Shown: positions 51,745 through 64,000 of the stretch, piece after piece
Layout of the letters: every line of letters begins with the position of its first letter
How positions within the stretch are numbered: position 1 is the first letter of the stretch
Source of the DNA: Plasmodium brasilianum
Taxonomy: Eukaryota > Apicomplexa > Aconoidasida > Haemosporida > Plasmodiidae
Direction: 5' to 3'
Length of the DNA: 64,000 nucleotides
Assembly: GCF_023973825.1 (NCBI RefSeq)
Contig: NC_090124.1
Coordinates: 2,349,501 to 2,413,500 of the forward strand
Notes under the pieces: model-generated
The model's database searches: none
Told to the model about the DNA's origin: nothing
Seen by the model: the letters and a program-made list of their open reading frames with translations, nothing else
Translations under genes and position numbers: made by a program

Positions 51745-54700
51745 AAATATGTTTCATTCTTTAGAATATTCATTAATTTGAAGTAAAAAATGTTTTATAT
51801 ATAAGCATATCCTTAATAAACATACAAGTAGTAGCTGAAGTGTCATAAAAAAATTTACATAATATGACATTTTATATAATAAACTTATTAAGAATATGTT
51901 CTTATTTTTTTTTTGAATTTGTATGTTTTATTGTTTTTTAATTTGTATTTTAATGTATTGTTCCAGCTTAATTACATATTGTATAATAATGTGTGAATTT
52001 AAGTATTTATACATATTATTTGTAAAAATATACGTTTATTAGTTAAATTTTATATATAATGGACATTTTAAACAATTTTATCCAAACTACATATTAATCT
52101 ATATTTGAAATATAAAAAATGCACCTTAATATTTTATACTTGTGATAGAATAATATCATTGTTTATTGAAACAATTAAAAAATGTATAATTAATTTTATA
52201 TTAAAAATAAATGTGACTTTTTATGTATATAATAAAGTTAAATGAATTTGTTTTGTTCAATTAATGTATATTTATACATTAACGTAGAAGAAAACGTAAT
52301 ATTTATTCTACAATATTTTGTTTTTATGAGAAATGTATTATAGAAAGCATATATTATAAAATTATTTTTAGCATGTTTTCTATTTTTTATTTCTTTGAAG
52401 TTATATGAAATTTTAAATATATAAATTAATAATATACTTTTATAATAGGGAAGGCTTATAATTATTTGCTAATTTTTTAAATTTCATTATTCATAATTAA
52501 ATGAAGAGTTAAAAGCATATATTGTTTTATTTTTATTCTTAATTGTAGTGTTGATTATTTTTTGAAAAGTTGAATTAAATGTGCAAGATATTTAAAATTT
52601 ATAATTAAATACATTATATTATTTTTTTACCACCTCCCTGAAGGTTTATGTTAATTAAATGTAATCATGTATTAATAATAATATCTTAAAATTCATTTTA
52701 TAATATGTCGTAATTTTTTTATAATAAATGACTTTTAAAAAAAGTGTTATATATCTATGAAAATAAATATTTTCCTCAGGGGTAATGAAAATGAATATAT
52801 CTTTTTTCTTTCAATAATATAGTTGTGTTTAGATAAATTCATACATATATGTTGTATTTTTTACACTTGTCTATAAATATAATATGTAAAGATTTAATAA
52901 AACCTTAAATACTATACAAATAAGTATAGTTTATATTGACAGGTATTAATTTATACAAATTAATAACTTCTTAAGTAAAAATAAAGTAAAAAAAAAAGAC
53001 AATTCATTTTTTATAAATAATATATAATTACATAGTTTTCTTCATATTTGTTAGATATATTCAATAAGTTTTATATAAAATATTATTCATTTTTTTGTAG
53101 AATGTTTAATTAAATTAGCATAATGCATAAGGTTATTAAAAGCATCCTTTTTGGAAGTAATTTTTATTTATGATAATAGATTTTTTATGAATTCAAATAA
53201 AAATTACAATATAAAATTTACGCAAGTTTCCATTATACTATATAAATACACTTTAAGAAGTTATGTTTAGTCAATTAAATAACAAATGATAGTATATTTC
53301 AATGTAAAAGCATATTTTTTACATAAAAAAAATGAAATTATTATGTATATATTTTTATGGAAGAAACGAGTAATACCATTGCTAATACAATATTTAATAA
53401 AAAATAAGTATATATATTTATATATATATTTCAGTTAATATTACGTGTCATTTATTTTATTGAAACATATCATTATGTTTAAAAAATTAAAACACATGAA
53501 AGAATTCAAATGAAGTTTTTTTTTTTTTTTTTTTATTTTGAAAGGGAATAGAGAAAAATAAATTATGAATATAAAAATATGTTCTACCTTATATAATGCC
53601 TATTCTGTTAAAATCAATTTAACAATTAATGTATCTATATATATTTTAAAATTTAGAAAAAAAATCTGTAAAAACATTTATTACAAATGTTTACTTTCCA
53701 GTGCACTATGTAATAACCCTTCTTATATTTAATAGTAACATAAAATAAACCTTAGTAAAGATTTGTATATTATAAAATTTATTTCATTCCATTAACTCTT
53801 ATATAATATATTTGAAAATATATTAAAATTTAAAATTATCAAGCAATTATATATATATTAGATATAATAATAGTTTCAAATTATAATAAAATATTATGTA
53901 CCTACTAAATTTGAATCATCTTAAATAAATGTGAACCTTAATTATTAAAGAAATGAGATCGAAGAAAAATTAAAATTATTTTTTGTTGTTATAAAACTTC
54001 TAATATCCATTAAATCTGAGGTGAAACTCATATATAGCTGAAAAGTAATATATATAATTTTTATTAGATTTCCTGTTTTATATATTAAGTGAAAGTTATT
54101 TAATATCCTGAACACTGGATAATATAAGCATTATTATCTATCTTAAAAATAAATTAATATCATATTAATTTTCATTACGATTATTATTTTTTTATTTATA
54201 AAACATTTTCTGATCTTAAAATAAATGCTATATCACAGGAAAAATTAATTGGAAATTTATATTATATATAATAGACTACATTTTACATAGTAAGATACAG
54301 TAAACTAATCCATGATTTTTATATATTTATTTAGAGTTTTTTTAAATTTTAGATAATATTTTATTTAATGCTTAAAAACAATATAACATTTAAAAACAAA
54401 AAAATAATAATCAAATTCTAGAAAGTAATGTAAAATGTATTATTCAAAAAAGCTAGAGAAAAAAAAATAAATTAAATTCTATTTATTTTTTATTGAAGCA
54501 GAGAAATAAAATTTATAGGAAAAAAAAGAAAAAAAAAAGAAAGTATATAAGTGTATAATAAAGAATTAGGACATTTATACCTCCTAATGTAATGTACGCG
54601 CGTTTAGTTCATATATAATGAATGTTTTAATTTGCTACAATTTTTTTATTTTTTTATTGTAAAAAAAACGGATATATAATATATGATATATATACATATA

Positions 54701-55240
54701 TATATGTATATTATACACTAGTTTTTCTTTTAATGTAATATGTAATAAATTAACAATATATAGTTTTTGATGTAATGAAATAACAATGTAATATATAATA
54801 TAATATAATAAAATAAGAATTGCTTTTGTTATGTTATTTTGAAATTATAAGCAGTATTTGTTTTTCTTTAATATAAAAAATAATTTAAGATAATAATATG
54901 GTATAGGTTGGCATATAGTCAATTTTTTGCTTTCTACATTTTTATCAATTGTATAATCAGAATTTACTACTGCAGTTGCATATATCCTATTTTTCCTTTA
55001 CTTTTTCTGCATTTGCTTTCTTATTTTTATATATTAATTTATTTTTTAAAAAATTATATTTCATACTTGATTTATCATGATAACTTTCTCTTTTATGTTA
55101 TTCATTATTTTAATTTTTTATTTTTTCACTGTTTTAGTGATATATCAGGAAAATTGACACATATATTTGATTAACATAATCTAATTTCACTCAAATACGG
55201 TTCCAATAGATTTTTTATTTTCCTTATCAATTTTTAGGAT
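51745..55240. other. AT-rich intergenic DNA between fam-l relic and STP1 3' end
   Basis: The first about 550 bases resemble the fam-l 3' flank at 44.1-44.65 kb. No gene is supported beyond that. A T run lies at 53,517-53,534. The plus-strand open frame 54,908-55,174 is a hydrophobic, low-complexity frame at the 3' end of STP1, without family resemblance; I reject it as a gene. Confidence 0.5.
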
Positions 55241-55243
55241 GTA

Positions 55244-57646
55244 TTATTCTTCTATTTGATCAGATTTTAGTTCATTATTTTCTTTGGATATGGAATTTAC
55301 GATTGTATTATCTTCCATTATCCATTCATCTATGTCTTTTCTTAAGCAATAATCTCTTGCACAATTATGAATTTCATTATTTTTTTTATTGTGTAAAACA
55401 TCTCTATTAATGTCAGTCATATTTTCTGTAATTTCATGTTTCCTATCTAAATATTCTTCCGTTTTCCAATCATTTATGGAACTATCCAAATATAATTTCC
55501 TATTTTCTATATTCTCTTCATTATTACATTCTTCTAATATCGTCATATATACAAGTATACAAAGTTTTTCTACTATGTTTTCTTTTATACATCTATATAA
55601 TTCTTCAAAACTCTCTCTTTGTTGTAATTCCTTTATATTTATTAGTGTTAAATTAATTATATTTTGTTCATTTTCGTATACTTCTGAAATATTTTTTAGT
55701 TCTGTAAATTCGTTAAATGAGTTATGTTCCAAGCATTGTTCTATAATTACTTTGTTTTTTATTATCCACTGTCTCCATATATCTTTTTCTCTTTCCAGAA
55801 ATGGAACCTTTTGAATTTTATTTGAAGGATTTTTTTTTGATTTTTTGCTTTCTTTTATATAGTTGTGTTCTTTTTTCCATTCATTTTTGAGATTGTTAAA
55901 CCAAACTTCTTTTTTCAAATTTTCAGAAATATTTCTATGTCTTTCTATCCATTTATTCCACAGAATTTTTTTTCTTTCAATATCACTGCTACATTTAGTA
56001 TTTTCCAATAATGATTCAGCATTTTCTAAATTAGTATATGTTTTATCATCATCTTTGTTAAATACTTCTAGACATATTTCTAAAAATTCTCCTTTGCTGA
56101 ATTCCCATTCTTTATTTCTAAATTCTTCAAGTACTTCCATATGTACTTCTATGATAGTTTTATGCCTGTTCTTTGTTAGTTTCGATGAATTTACATTTTT
56201 TTTCGTGCTATTATCACGTATTTTTATTTTTTTCATAATTTCTTCATTATCATATATTGGGTGTTCTAAATGATCATATGTTAGAAACTTCTTTTTAATG
56301 TTAGAATATGAAGGTAGTGGTATTCTGAGGAATTTCACTTGTCTTCTTTTTATTTTTTTCCTTTTTTTAAATAGTCCTATTAAGGCGTACTACAATATAA
56401 GAGAAAAATATTTATAAAATTGTATATTACAATAATCAAATATATAATATTTTTAGCTTTTAAGTTTTAATTTACTTTAAGAAAAAAGGAAAATGCAATA
56501 ATAGTTATAATGCTTATCAAAAATGATGATATATTTGTGTTATTTATATTTCCTTCAGGAACATTAACTGCATTTTTAATATATATATATTTTTTATTGT
56601 AATTATTTAAATATAGAAATTTATGTAGAATTCCTCTTACCTGAAATATTAGGGGGTTGATGTATAACAGAAGAATTTACTACATTAGGTAATCTTTCAG
56701 AAGATACAGAAGGATAATTAGTAACTTGTTTTACTTTTAAGTCTTTATCATTTTTAGATTCTGATGTAGTGTCACCTAATGGTAATTTTTCTTCAACTTG
56801 AGGAAGCATTGATGCTTTTGGTGGTGCATCTTCAGGTCTCATACTGGTATCGTTAGTCGTTGGAGTATCAGGTGGTGATGATATTCCTTCTTGATGAGTT
56901 TCCTGTTCGAGTTGCACTCCTGTTTCAGGTTGTGTTTGTTCGTGTTTAACTTCAGCGCCTTTTTGCGTTGAAGCTTGAGATTCAGTTTGTTCTATATTTC
57001 CATTTGGATGTACTTTTTGTGAATTTCCTTCTTCATATGCAGATTGGCCTTCTAGATTTGAACGAACAGTTACACAATAATCAAGTGTATTAAACGTTTC
57101 AGGATTCAGTATGTTACATGATGATTTTTTACTTCCTCTTTTTGTTTGTGTTTCTTGGTAACAATCTTTAATTAAGCTTTCTTTTGTCTTAAAAAATTTT
57201 TGCCTCTCATTAATCCACACATTATATTCGTTACATTTCCTTGCCCATGTAGAAACACATTTATTTGAATATAGTTTTTTTAAGCGAGATATTTCTTTCA
57301 GATCAACATTTTTTTTTTCACAGAAATCATGCACTTCATATTGTAAATCTAAAATAGCTTTATCTTTTTCATATAAAATCACAGGGCATCCTCCATATTT
57401 AGTTAGATGTTTATAGTAAGGTTTTATATACTCCTTTAGTGTACCTTCCCACTTATTTTTATCTCTGTAAAGTGGTGCAGTTTTATTCCTTATTAGATAA
57501 TCAGCCAATTCTAGGCACACACTCCTAAATTTGTTTTTATTTTCATTATTTAAGTATCTTGTTTTATTTTGTATATATTGCTTAATGCTTTTAAATTCTT
57601 GCGTTGAATAATAACTTAATGCAAAAAGGCCTAAAACTCCAAAAGG
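55244..57646 (-). CDS. STP1 protein, long exons intact, start uncertain
   Basis: Three exons on minus: A 57,646-56,641, B 56,567-56,476, C 56,389-55,244, with GT/AG junctions and matching phases (1 then 0). The joined frame is 747 residues without a stop. Exon A: PFGVLGLFALSYYST, then SVCLELADYLIRNKTAP, ACKxx-type Cys region (SNKCVSTWARKCNEYNVWIN, CNILNPETFNTLDYC) and a Pro/Thr/Ser/Gln/Glu-rich stretch. Exon B holds the only transmembrane helix (SSFLISIITIIAFSFFLK). Exon C begins YALIGLFKKRKKIKRR and forms a long, charged, Trp-containing cytoplasmic domain (YDHLEHPIYDNEEIMKK, IIEVHMEVLEEF, LWNKWIERHRNISENLKK, FLEREKDIWRQWI), ending SDQIEE. There is no PEXEL. No ATG opens exon A, so an upstream first exon is needed; a candidate (58,045-58,004, donor CAG|GTAAAA, phase 0) starts with ATC instead of ATG. 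Antisense open frames inside exon C are shadows. Confidence 0.85.
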
Positions 57647-57689
57647 CTAGATTTAAAAAAAATGGTTAAGAATTATTTAAGTACTAATT

Positions 57690-59640
57690 TTTAGCTTACT
57701 TGTATTAGCACTTTTTTTATTATAAATAATTTATGAATTAATTTAACTATATTAAAAAACATTTAGTATTACTGAGGTATAACATTTTTCCATAATGAAT
57801 CTATATTAATATCTAAATGATTCACAATAAAGATGTGAAAGAATAATTAAAATTTATATCTTTTTATTTATTAGTAACATAATATTAAAATAAATTTATA
57901 TTAACAGAAAGTATAAAATATTAAAATGAATAATAATATATATGAAAACTATAAAATAATTGAATTCACCATATATTTATTTTAAATATTTTTTATTTTT
58001 TACCTGAAATATATCACAACTGGATATATACCCCAAATTTTTGATATTAAATCACAATTTATGTTATATTTTTATGTAAAATTTACACTACCTATATAAA
58101 GAAAATTTCAGATAATATACAATAAAAAAATTACTTATAAATAATATTAATAAATGATATAAATTATATTCTGTAAAATTATCATTAATATAAATAATGC
58201 GCCTTTCTTACCCACCAGAACAGAGTTACATATACGAATATTATTATTATTTTAATGTTATTAATTCTTTTTATTTTTTTGTTATTACGAAAATGAATAA
58301 GTCATAAGCATGATAAAAATTATTAGAATTTTATTGCTTTAATTTGTATATTATTTCTTATGTAAGAATTAGAAAGTTATTATTAGAGTATTATTAGTTT
58401 TTTGTACATAATATATTGTAATTAGATATAAGAATTTATAATATATGAATTATGATAAATTCGTGTTAAAGTTGTGAAAGCATTACACTATTAATTTATA
58501 TAAATAATTTTTATATTATATATATGAATTACCTAATAATTAATTATTTATGGTATACATTTTGTTATTAAATTATTTTAAAATAAAGTATTTTAATATA
58601 TATACATGTTTTCGCGAATATCTCTATTACTTCTTTTAAACATTTACTATTCAATTGGGGATACATTTTAATTAATAAAATATAAATTAGTAATATTAAA
58701 TAATTAAAATAAAATTGAATACTTATTAAACATATGAAGAATTTGCTAGATATATCTTATAAGAAAAATAACTGTATTATAAAATTGAAAGAACGCAAAA
58801 TAAATTAGAACTTTTTAATAATAATAATAATAATACGATTCCATGTATATAGAATAATATATTACATTAAATAATACAAAAAAATACTGGAACTGAATAA
58901 TTATTATTGTCTAATTATTAATATATGTATTAATATAAATAGATTAAAAGAATGTCCCTTAATTTTTTTTTTTCAATGCATATGAAATCTATATAAAAAT
59001 TTTTTTTCAACGTTATTAATAAATATTTATACTAAATGAAGAATAAAGATGCTCATATATTGTTTTATAATACTTTTAAAAAAAAAACTTGTTTAAATTT
59101 GATTACAGAAGAATTTAAAGTTGTTCCAAATAAGATAAATTATATTATTATAACGTAAATACGTTATTTATATATTTAATAATTCCTTTTAAACAAGTAA
59201 ATAAATGATAGAAAATGGTGAGAAAAAAAAAAGAAAAAAGTTATAAATTCATAATATATTTTCATAACTAATCTTTTCCCAAAGAAAATTATGTTATTAT
59301 GGTTATCTTTTATTAATCATTTATATTAAGGACTTATAGTTTTATTTATTTTTTATCCTTGAATTTAGCTTTATACAATTTTTTTGTTTTTTTTCCTATT
59401 TCTTGTTTTTATTTAAATCGCTTATATAATATCCAATTTTTTTTTTTTTTTTTCAGATATAATGTTTAATAAGAATATACAATGGAATATATATAAAAAT
59501 AGTTTATAATGTTTTAAGATATTATATATTTAATTTTTTGTATTTTAATGAATTAATTATATATATAAGTATATATAGTATATAATGAACTTATAGGAGT
59601 AAATATGTAGCAACATAAAACAAAATAAGATTTTTTCAAA
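57690..59640 (-). promoter_or_regulatory. STP1 5' flank, duplicated copy B
   Basis: Partner of 36,640-38,620; shared landmarks are listed there. Distances from the STP1 long-exon start match (about 1.26 kb and 1.32 kb to the TCTAATTATT block). It also contains the candidate first exon at 58,004-58,045. A T run is at 59,438-59,454. No other coding signal. Confidence 0.6.
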
Positions 59641-59644
59641 TATT

Positions 59645-61900
59645 TATAAACATTTATGAAGAACTGAGTAATAATTGTTTTCAAATGTATATGTATCAAT
59701 ATTTAATCATATTTTTTATTTCGATGTATACTTTGTAGGTACATTCATATAACAAAGCTTTATTTGCTATAGATAATTATTTGATTTTGTTAAGAAGCAT
59801 GCTATATAATTATTCTCTTAAAATGTTTAAAGATATATATATATTTTACCAACATTAACTGAGTGTGTACAATAAAATTTTTAATTTATATATATTAAAC
59901 AAAAGTATAATTTAATTAAAAACATAATACTTTAAAAATAAAAGTTTTTAATATAGAAGAAAAAATAGTTATCATAGAAAAGTTTTTTATAATTTTACTT
60001 TTAAAAATTTTTGGTCTACTAATTCATTAATACAAAACAAAATTATTTACATTAATTTGTTTAACACTTAAAGGATATGATTAAAAATTTAATTTTATTA
60101 AGTTCTAAGGTTTTTCTCATATTTTGCTTATATTTTTTATCAAAAACGTTGAAAATGCATACATTAAAAAAAAAAAAAATGATAGGTGAGTTGAATAGTT
60201 TACAAAAAAAATATTTTTACATGGTTCAAATTTAATATTATAAAAAATTAAAAAAAAAACATATGAATAAATTTATATTTGTAACAAAGTAAAAATATAA
60301 TTTCCTAATGATATTAAAATTGACTGATACAAAAATTTTACTTATTTTTATTGATTTTATCTTATTATATAATTAAGTAACTTTATGATGTTTATAAATT
60401 TTTATATATTTTAGGACATCTTTTCATATTATAATATTTTATGGTACCTGCTCTAAATAATATATACAATAAATAAATATAAAATAGATGAAAGGATAAA
60501 TTATTCTTGTATATTTTTAAGATAAAATTTTTCTATAAAAAATTTTTAACTGCTTTTATATGAAGTATTTCTTATACAACATAGTGATATTATAATAATT
60601 TAATCGTTAAAATACATTTAATTATTAATTAAATGCTTTCAGAAATATATTTTTCATTAAAAATCTACATGTTTTATATACATAATAGAACAAGAAAAAA
60701 AAATTTTTTTTTAATTTAAATTATCATTAATCAACATAATAATATATTATATAAATAATATGGATATTCATTTTTATTTATAATGATAATTAGTTATATA
60801 TATTATGATAAAATAGAAGTAAGAATGATTGGTATGTTCTTGTAAATTAATATATTTTTTTTGTTTTTTATTGTTAATTAATACATAGTTCATTTAATGT
60901 TACTCAATTTTTTATAAAAACTTTGCGCATATTTCTGAACCAAAAATAGTTGATATTATATTATTGAAGTTTATTTAATTATATAAAATAATTATTTGTG
61001 ATATTATGGTTGTATAAATTATGTTAAAATAATCCATAATAATTTATTATTTATATGAACTAATACTATATATATGAGAAAGTTACTAAATTTTTTTATA
61101 TATAAATTTTTTTTGGTAAAACCCTTAAATAAAAAACGAAACAAATGAATATGAAAATAATAATATACAATATTAAAATATAATTATTATATTTAAATAA
61201 AAAATAATAAAAGCACAAGAATAATCCATAATTTTAGTTATTTGCATTTATAAAAATATTTTTACATAATCTCACTAAAGATATCTTTATTTTCATTAAT
61301 ATTTCCTTCTTTATTTTCATCCACATAAATTTATATCTTATGTACATATATATTGTTTCTTTCTAAATGTTCTATTGTTATATTATAGGGAACTGATAGT
61401 ATACTCACATATAGGAATGTTACTTTTATATTTACAACTATATAAGTCAAAGCTTTAAAGCATTTCTTATTTTAATAATATTTGTCTATTCTTTACCATA
61501 TTTGTTTTACACAATTTCCTGTTTTATTTTATTACATGTGAGATATTTATCATTTAGCATACTTCTGTAACTGATATAATTTTCTTATATATTTATATGT
61601 ATAACATTATATATAAATTTATACAATTTTTTTGTGTTTAATTTTTTTTTAATTTTGTAGCTATAATATATACAACAGTTAATCTTGGATATTTTTCTAT
61701 TTATATATTTAATACAAAGGATTTACGTATTTTCTCTATTACATTAATTTTTTTTTTTGTCTTACTAAATATAAATGAAATTATAACATGCACATGAGTG
61801 CTTTTCACTATGTTTTTTCTAAATAATTAAACTTTTCCTTTGAAGACATTAAATATGGTTTTATCTAAAATAATATGAAATATGTAATCTCCTTTTTCTA
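59645..61900. other. AT-rich intergenic DNA between STP1 and pir relic
   Basis: Stop-rich, with A/T homopolymers (for example A run near 60,166-60,178). I see no gene. It holds the far upstream part of STP1 (minus) and the 3' flank of the pir relic (minus). Confidence 0.5.
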
Positions 61901-61914
61901 TAGTTTGCATTTAT

Positions 61915-63520
61915 GGATTTTGGAATACAAAATTTAAACTGCGCATGTATGGATTATGAATATGATAGTTAATTCCTTCTTTTGGTGTTACCTTTTTATG
62001 TAACAACTTTCTAAAGGGTGTACAGTAATATAGAAAAGTGTAGAATAAAACATGAATAATATATTTATTTTATAATTGCCTAAATTGGGGAAACTTTAGA
62101 TGATGAATTAATATATTTTCCCATTTTTTTGGAAACTTTTATCCATTTTATAATAAATGGGAATAGTGAAATATATTCGTAATATCATAATAAGTAAGAA
62201 ATGATGAAAATATTATTGTAGAACATATCAGATTTATTATGTGAAATATTAGAAGAAATAGAATTACTAATGCGTGTTAAACCAGATTTTTTCTGAGGGG
62301 AATAGATTTTACATCGTATTCCTACTGTTTTAATTTAAGGCACACTTGGCTGTATGTAGGGCCATGATTTATCTTTTACTATTCCTTCTTTTTTACAAAG
62401 CAGCTGATGTTCAGTATCTATATTTTTTTAAAATTAATGATTTTGAATGGAAGTATGATTGGCCATTTATTCTTCTGATATTTGAGAGTGAATCATACCT
62501 TTCCTTATTAAAATTTTGAATTTTGTTCAAATAATTCTGTAGGAATGATTTATTTTCTTTTGTGGTACTTATGCTTGATTTTTTGCTTTCTTGTTCTGAT
62601 TTTTTATTCTCTCGTGTTACTTTTCTACACCTATTATAAAAAAAGCATGTTTAGGAGAAGGATGAGTAAATGGTGAAGTTAGATTATTAAGAGATTTAGC
62701 CGATGTCAAAATCACATGATATTTTATTTGTCCACCTTGTAATATGTTATATTCTATTCTTCTGTATTCAAGTTTTTTATATTTTAGTTTTTCATCAATA
62801 TTATCTGTACTCTTGAAAAAATAAATTGAACCCAACTTATCTATATGAGATCCACCATAAATCTCTGATTTTCCGGTTTCTAAGGTGTTTTCTAATATTT
62901 AATTATCAAGTTTTTTATTTCGCTTAAATTTAATGTAGATAAAAATTTACCAGGGACAAATTCATATTGGCATTCAAAATATTTTTGATAACTCATTGAA
63001 TGTGTATCTTCACAGCATTCTTTTATATTTTTATGCTTTTTACATAGTATAATAATATTATTAATATATTTTTCGTACTTACTGTATGTAACAACTTCAC
63101 GGGTATCATACGTTTTAATACTACAATAATTTAGAAAATAATCCTGCAAACATTTATCTTATAAGTTATCATTTAACATTTGAGAAGTACCATATATAAG
63201 CTTAATTTCACAATAGGAAGAGTTGTAAATTTCATTTATACATTTTTGTAATTTAAGAATGTTACTAATTAATGTTTTCCCATTATTATTTTATAATTTA
63301 TCTCGTCGTATTACCATTATTTCTAAATATATTCAATATTTATAATGTGAGAATTGCGTATCATATACTTCTGTATTATTATTTTTTTGAAATATTTTCT
63401 GCATTTTTTGAAATTTGTGTACAAAGTTTATAAGAGCCATTTATATCTTACTTTTTTTTGAAAATTTGATATTCACCATAATATAGCATAATAACAATTG
63501 TATTTAATTCGTGGTATATG
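61915..63520 (-). pseudogene. pir family pseudogene
   Basis: Read on minus. Near 63,400: NGSYKLCTQISKNAENISKK, the N-terminal Cys helix typical of pir. From 63,290: LISNILKLQKCINEIYNSSY, a stop, then an unbroken 85-codon piece (63,149-62,892) with LNYCSIKTYDTREVVTYSKY, CKKHKNIKECCEDT and YQKYFECQYEFVPGKFLSTL; the CC and later Cys are pir-like. A second open piece (62,835-62,617) is frame-shifted. Then come a Ser/Lys-rich linker (KSEQESKKSSISTTKENKS), further stops, a hydrophobic segment (NILFMFYTFLYYCTPF) and the tail RKLLHKKVTPKEGINYHIHN. The YxxxTPFxxxLxxK junction after the membrane helix is a strong pir mark. Several stops and frameshifts make it non-functional. Confidence 0.75.
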
Positions 63521-63524
63521 TTAC

Positions 63525-64000
63525 ATTATGGCAACTTTTCCAAAATTTTATTCTGAATATTAAGAAGATATAATGAATTGTATGGACTTAAATTTTATTT
63601 TTAAAAAAAGAATTTTTATGGTATTTGAGTGAAATAAGTTATTTAAACTATAAAACATTAATTATTATTTTTTTTAAATAAAAATGTATGCGAATTATTG
63701 TTAAGTTAAACTTTCCATTTTATTTTGTGATGAACAATATAATAGATTATATCAATATTGTAGGGGTTCAAGTGACTATATAAAGAAGGTAAAGGGAGAA
63801 ATTTCATTCATATATTGTATATGACTCTATATATATTTTGGAAAGATTATAAGTATTCGTTATTAATATATATTAGTTAATTATTATTTGGGATTGTAAT
63901 TTCGTATTTTTATTAGTTAAAAAAAAAGAAATAATATTTTTTAATTTTTAAAAATTAGATATCAAAATAATTATGATATGTTACATGTAAAATAAAATGG
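63525..64000. other. AT-rich DNA upstream of the pir relic, right edge
   Basis: This is the upstream flank of the minus-strand pir relic. I see no first exon that I can support, no other gene and no telomere-type repeat up to the window end. Confidence 0.4.

Noticed and set aside
54908..55174. Plus-strand open frame of 88 codons
   Set aside because: Begins beside the STP1 3' end, consists of F/I/Y/L low complexity, and has no family resemblance.
55389..56273. Two long plus-strand open frames (141 and 136 codons)
   Set aside because: They are antisense to STP1 exon C, whose minus-strand frame shows clear family blocks; the plus frames are Ser/Phe-rich mirror composition.
63765..63775. A GGGGTTCA-like string near the right end
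   Set aside because: A single occurrence without tandem repetition; not evidence of a telomere repeat.

Overview
The window is very AT-rich DNA with long A/T runs, (AT)n microsatellites and small phase-matched introns, typical of a malaria-parasite subtelomere. The gene families point to Plasmodium malariae or a very close relative. There is a fam-l type exported protein, two more fam-l relics, a fam-m-like relic with a PEXEL motif, an STP1 gene and an STP1 relic, several pir relics, and an apparent reticulocyte-binding-protein relic. Family names rest on my recognition of their sequences, not on a search.

Layout. A pir gene is cut by the left edge (minus, 1-264). A degraded pir-like gene follows (plus, 3.6-4.7 kb), then a broken exported-protein gene (minus, 7.7-8.5 kb). 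After a non-coding block with a long repeat (copy A, 10.1-11.7 kb) come a heavily decayed RBP-like relic (plus, 13.5-15.7 kb) and an intact 11-exon BEM46-like alpha/beta hydrolase (plus, 16.9-19.3 kb). A fam-l relic (22.5 kb) and a fam-m-like relic (25.1-26.0 kb) lie on plus. An intact two-exon exported protein is on minus at 30.5-31.4 kb. An STP1 pseudogene (minus, 34.2-36.6 kb) is followed by a long non-coding block holding repeat copy B (38.9-40.5 kb). Next are a nearly intact fam-l gene with one nonsense codon (plus, 43.1-44.1 kb), a small unidentified relic (48.4-48.9 kb), another fam-l relic (50.9-51.7 kb), a nearly complete STP1 gene (minus, 55.2-57.6 kb) and a pir pseudogene (minus, 61.9-63.5 kb).

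Function. Except for the hydrolase, everything recognisable belongs to multigene families for secreted, exported or surface proteins. Two loci look fully intact (the hydrolase and the 30.5 kb exported protein), one is intact except for its 5' end (STP1), and one carries a single stop (fam-l at 43 kb). The rest are decayed.

Structure beyond genes. By eye, flanking DNA is duplicated along with the genes. The two STP1 loci share about 2 kb of colinear upstream sequence, the three fam-l loci share an upstream module about 500 bp before exon 1, and a 1.6 kb non-coding repeat occurs twice in the same orientation. I saw no telomere repeat, tRNA, rRNA or CRISPR array.
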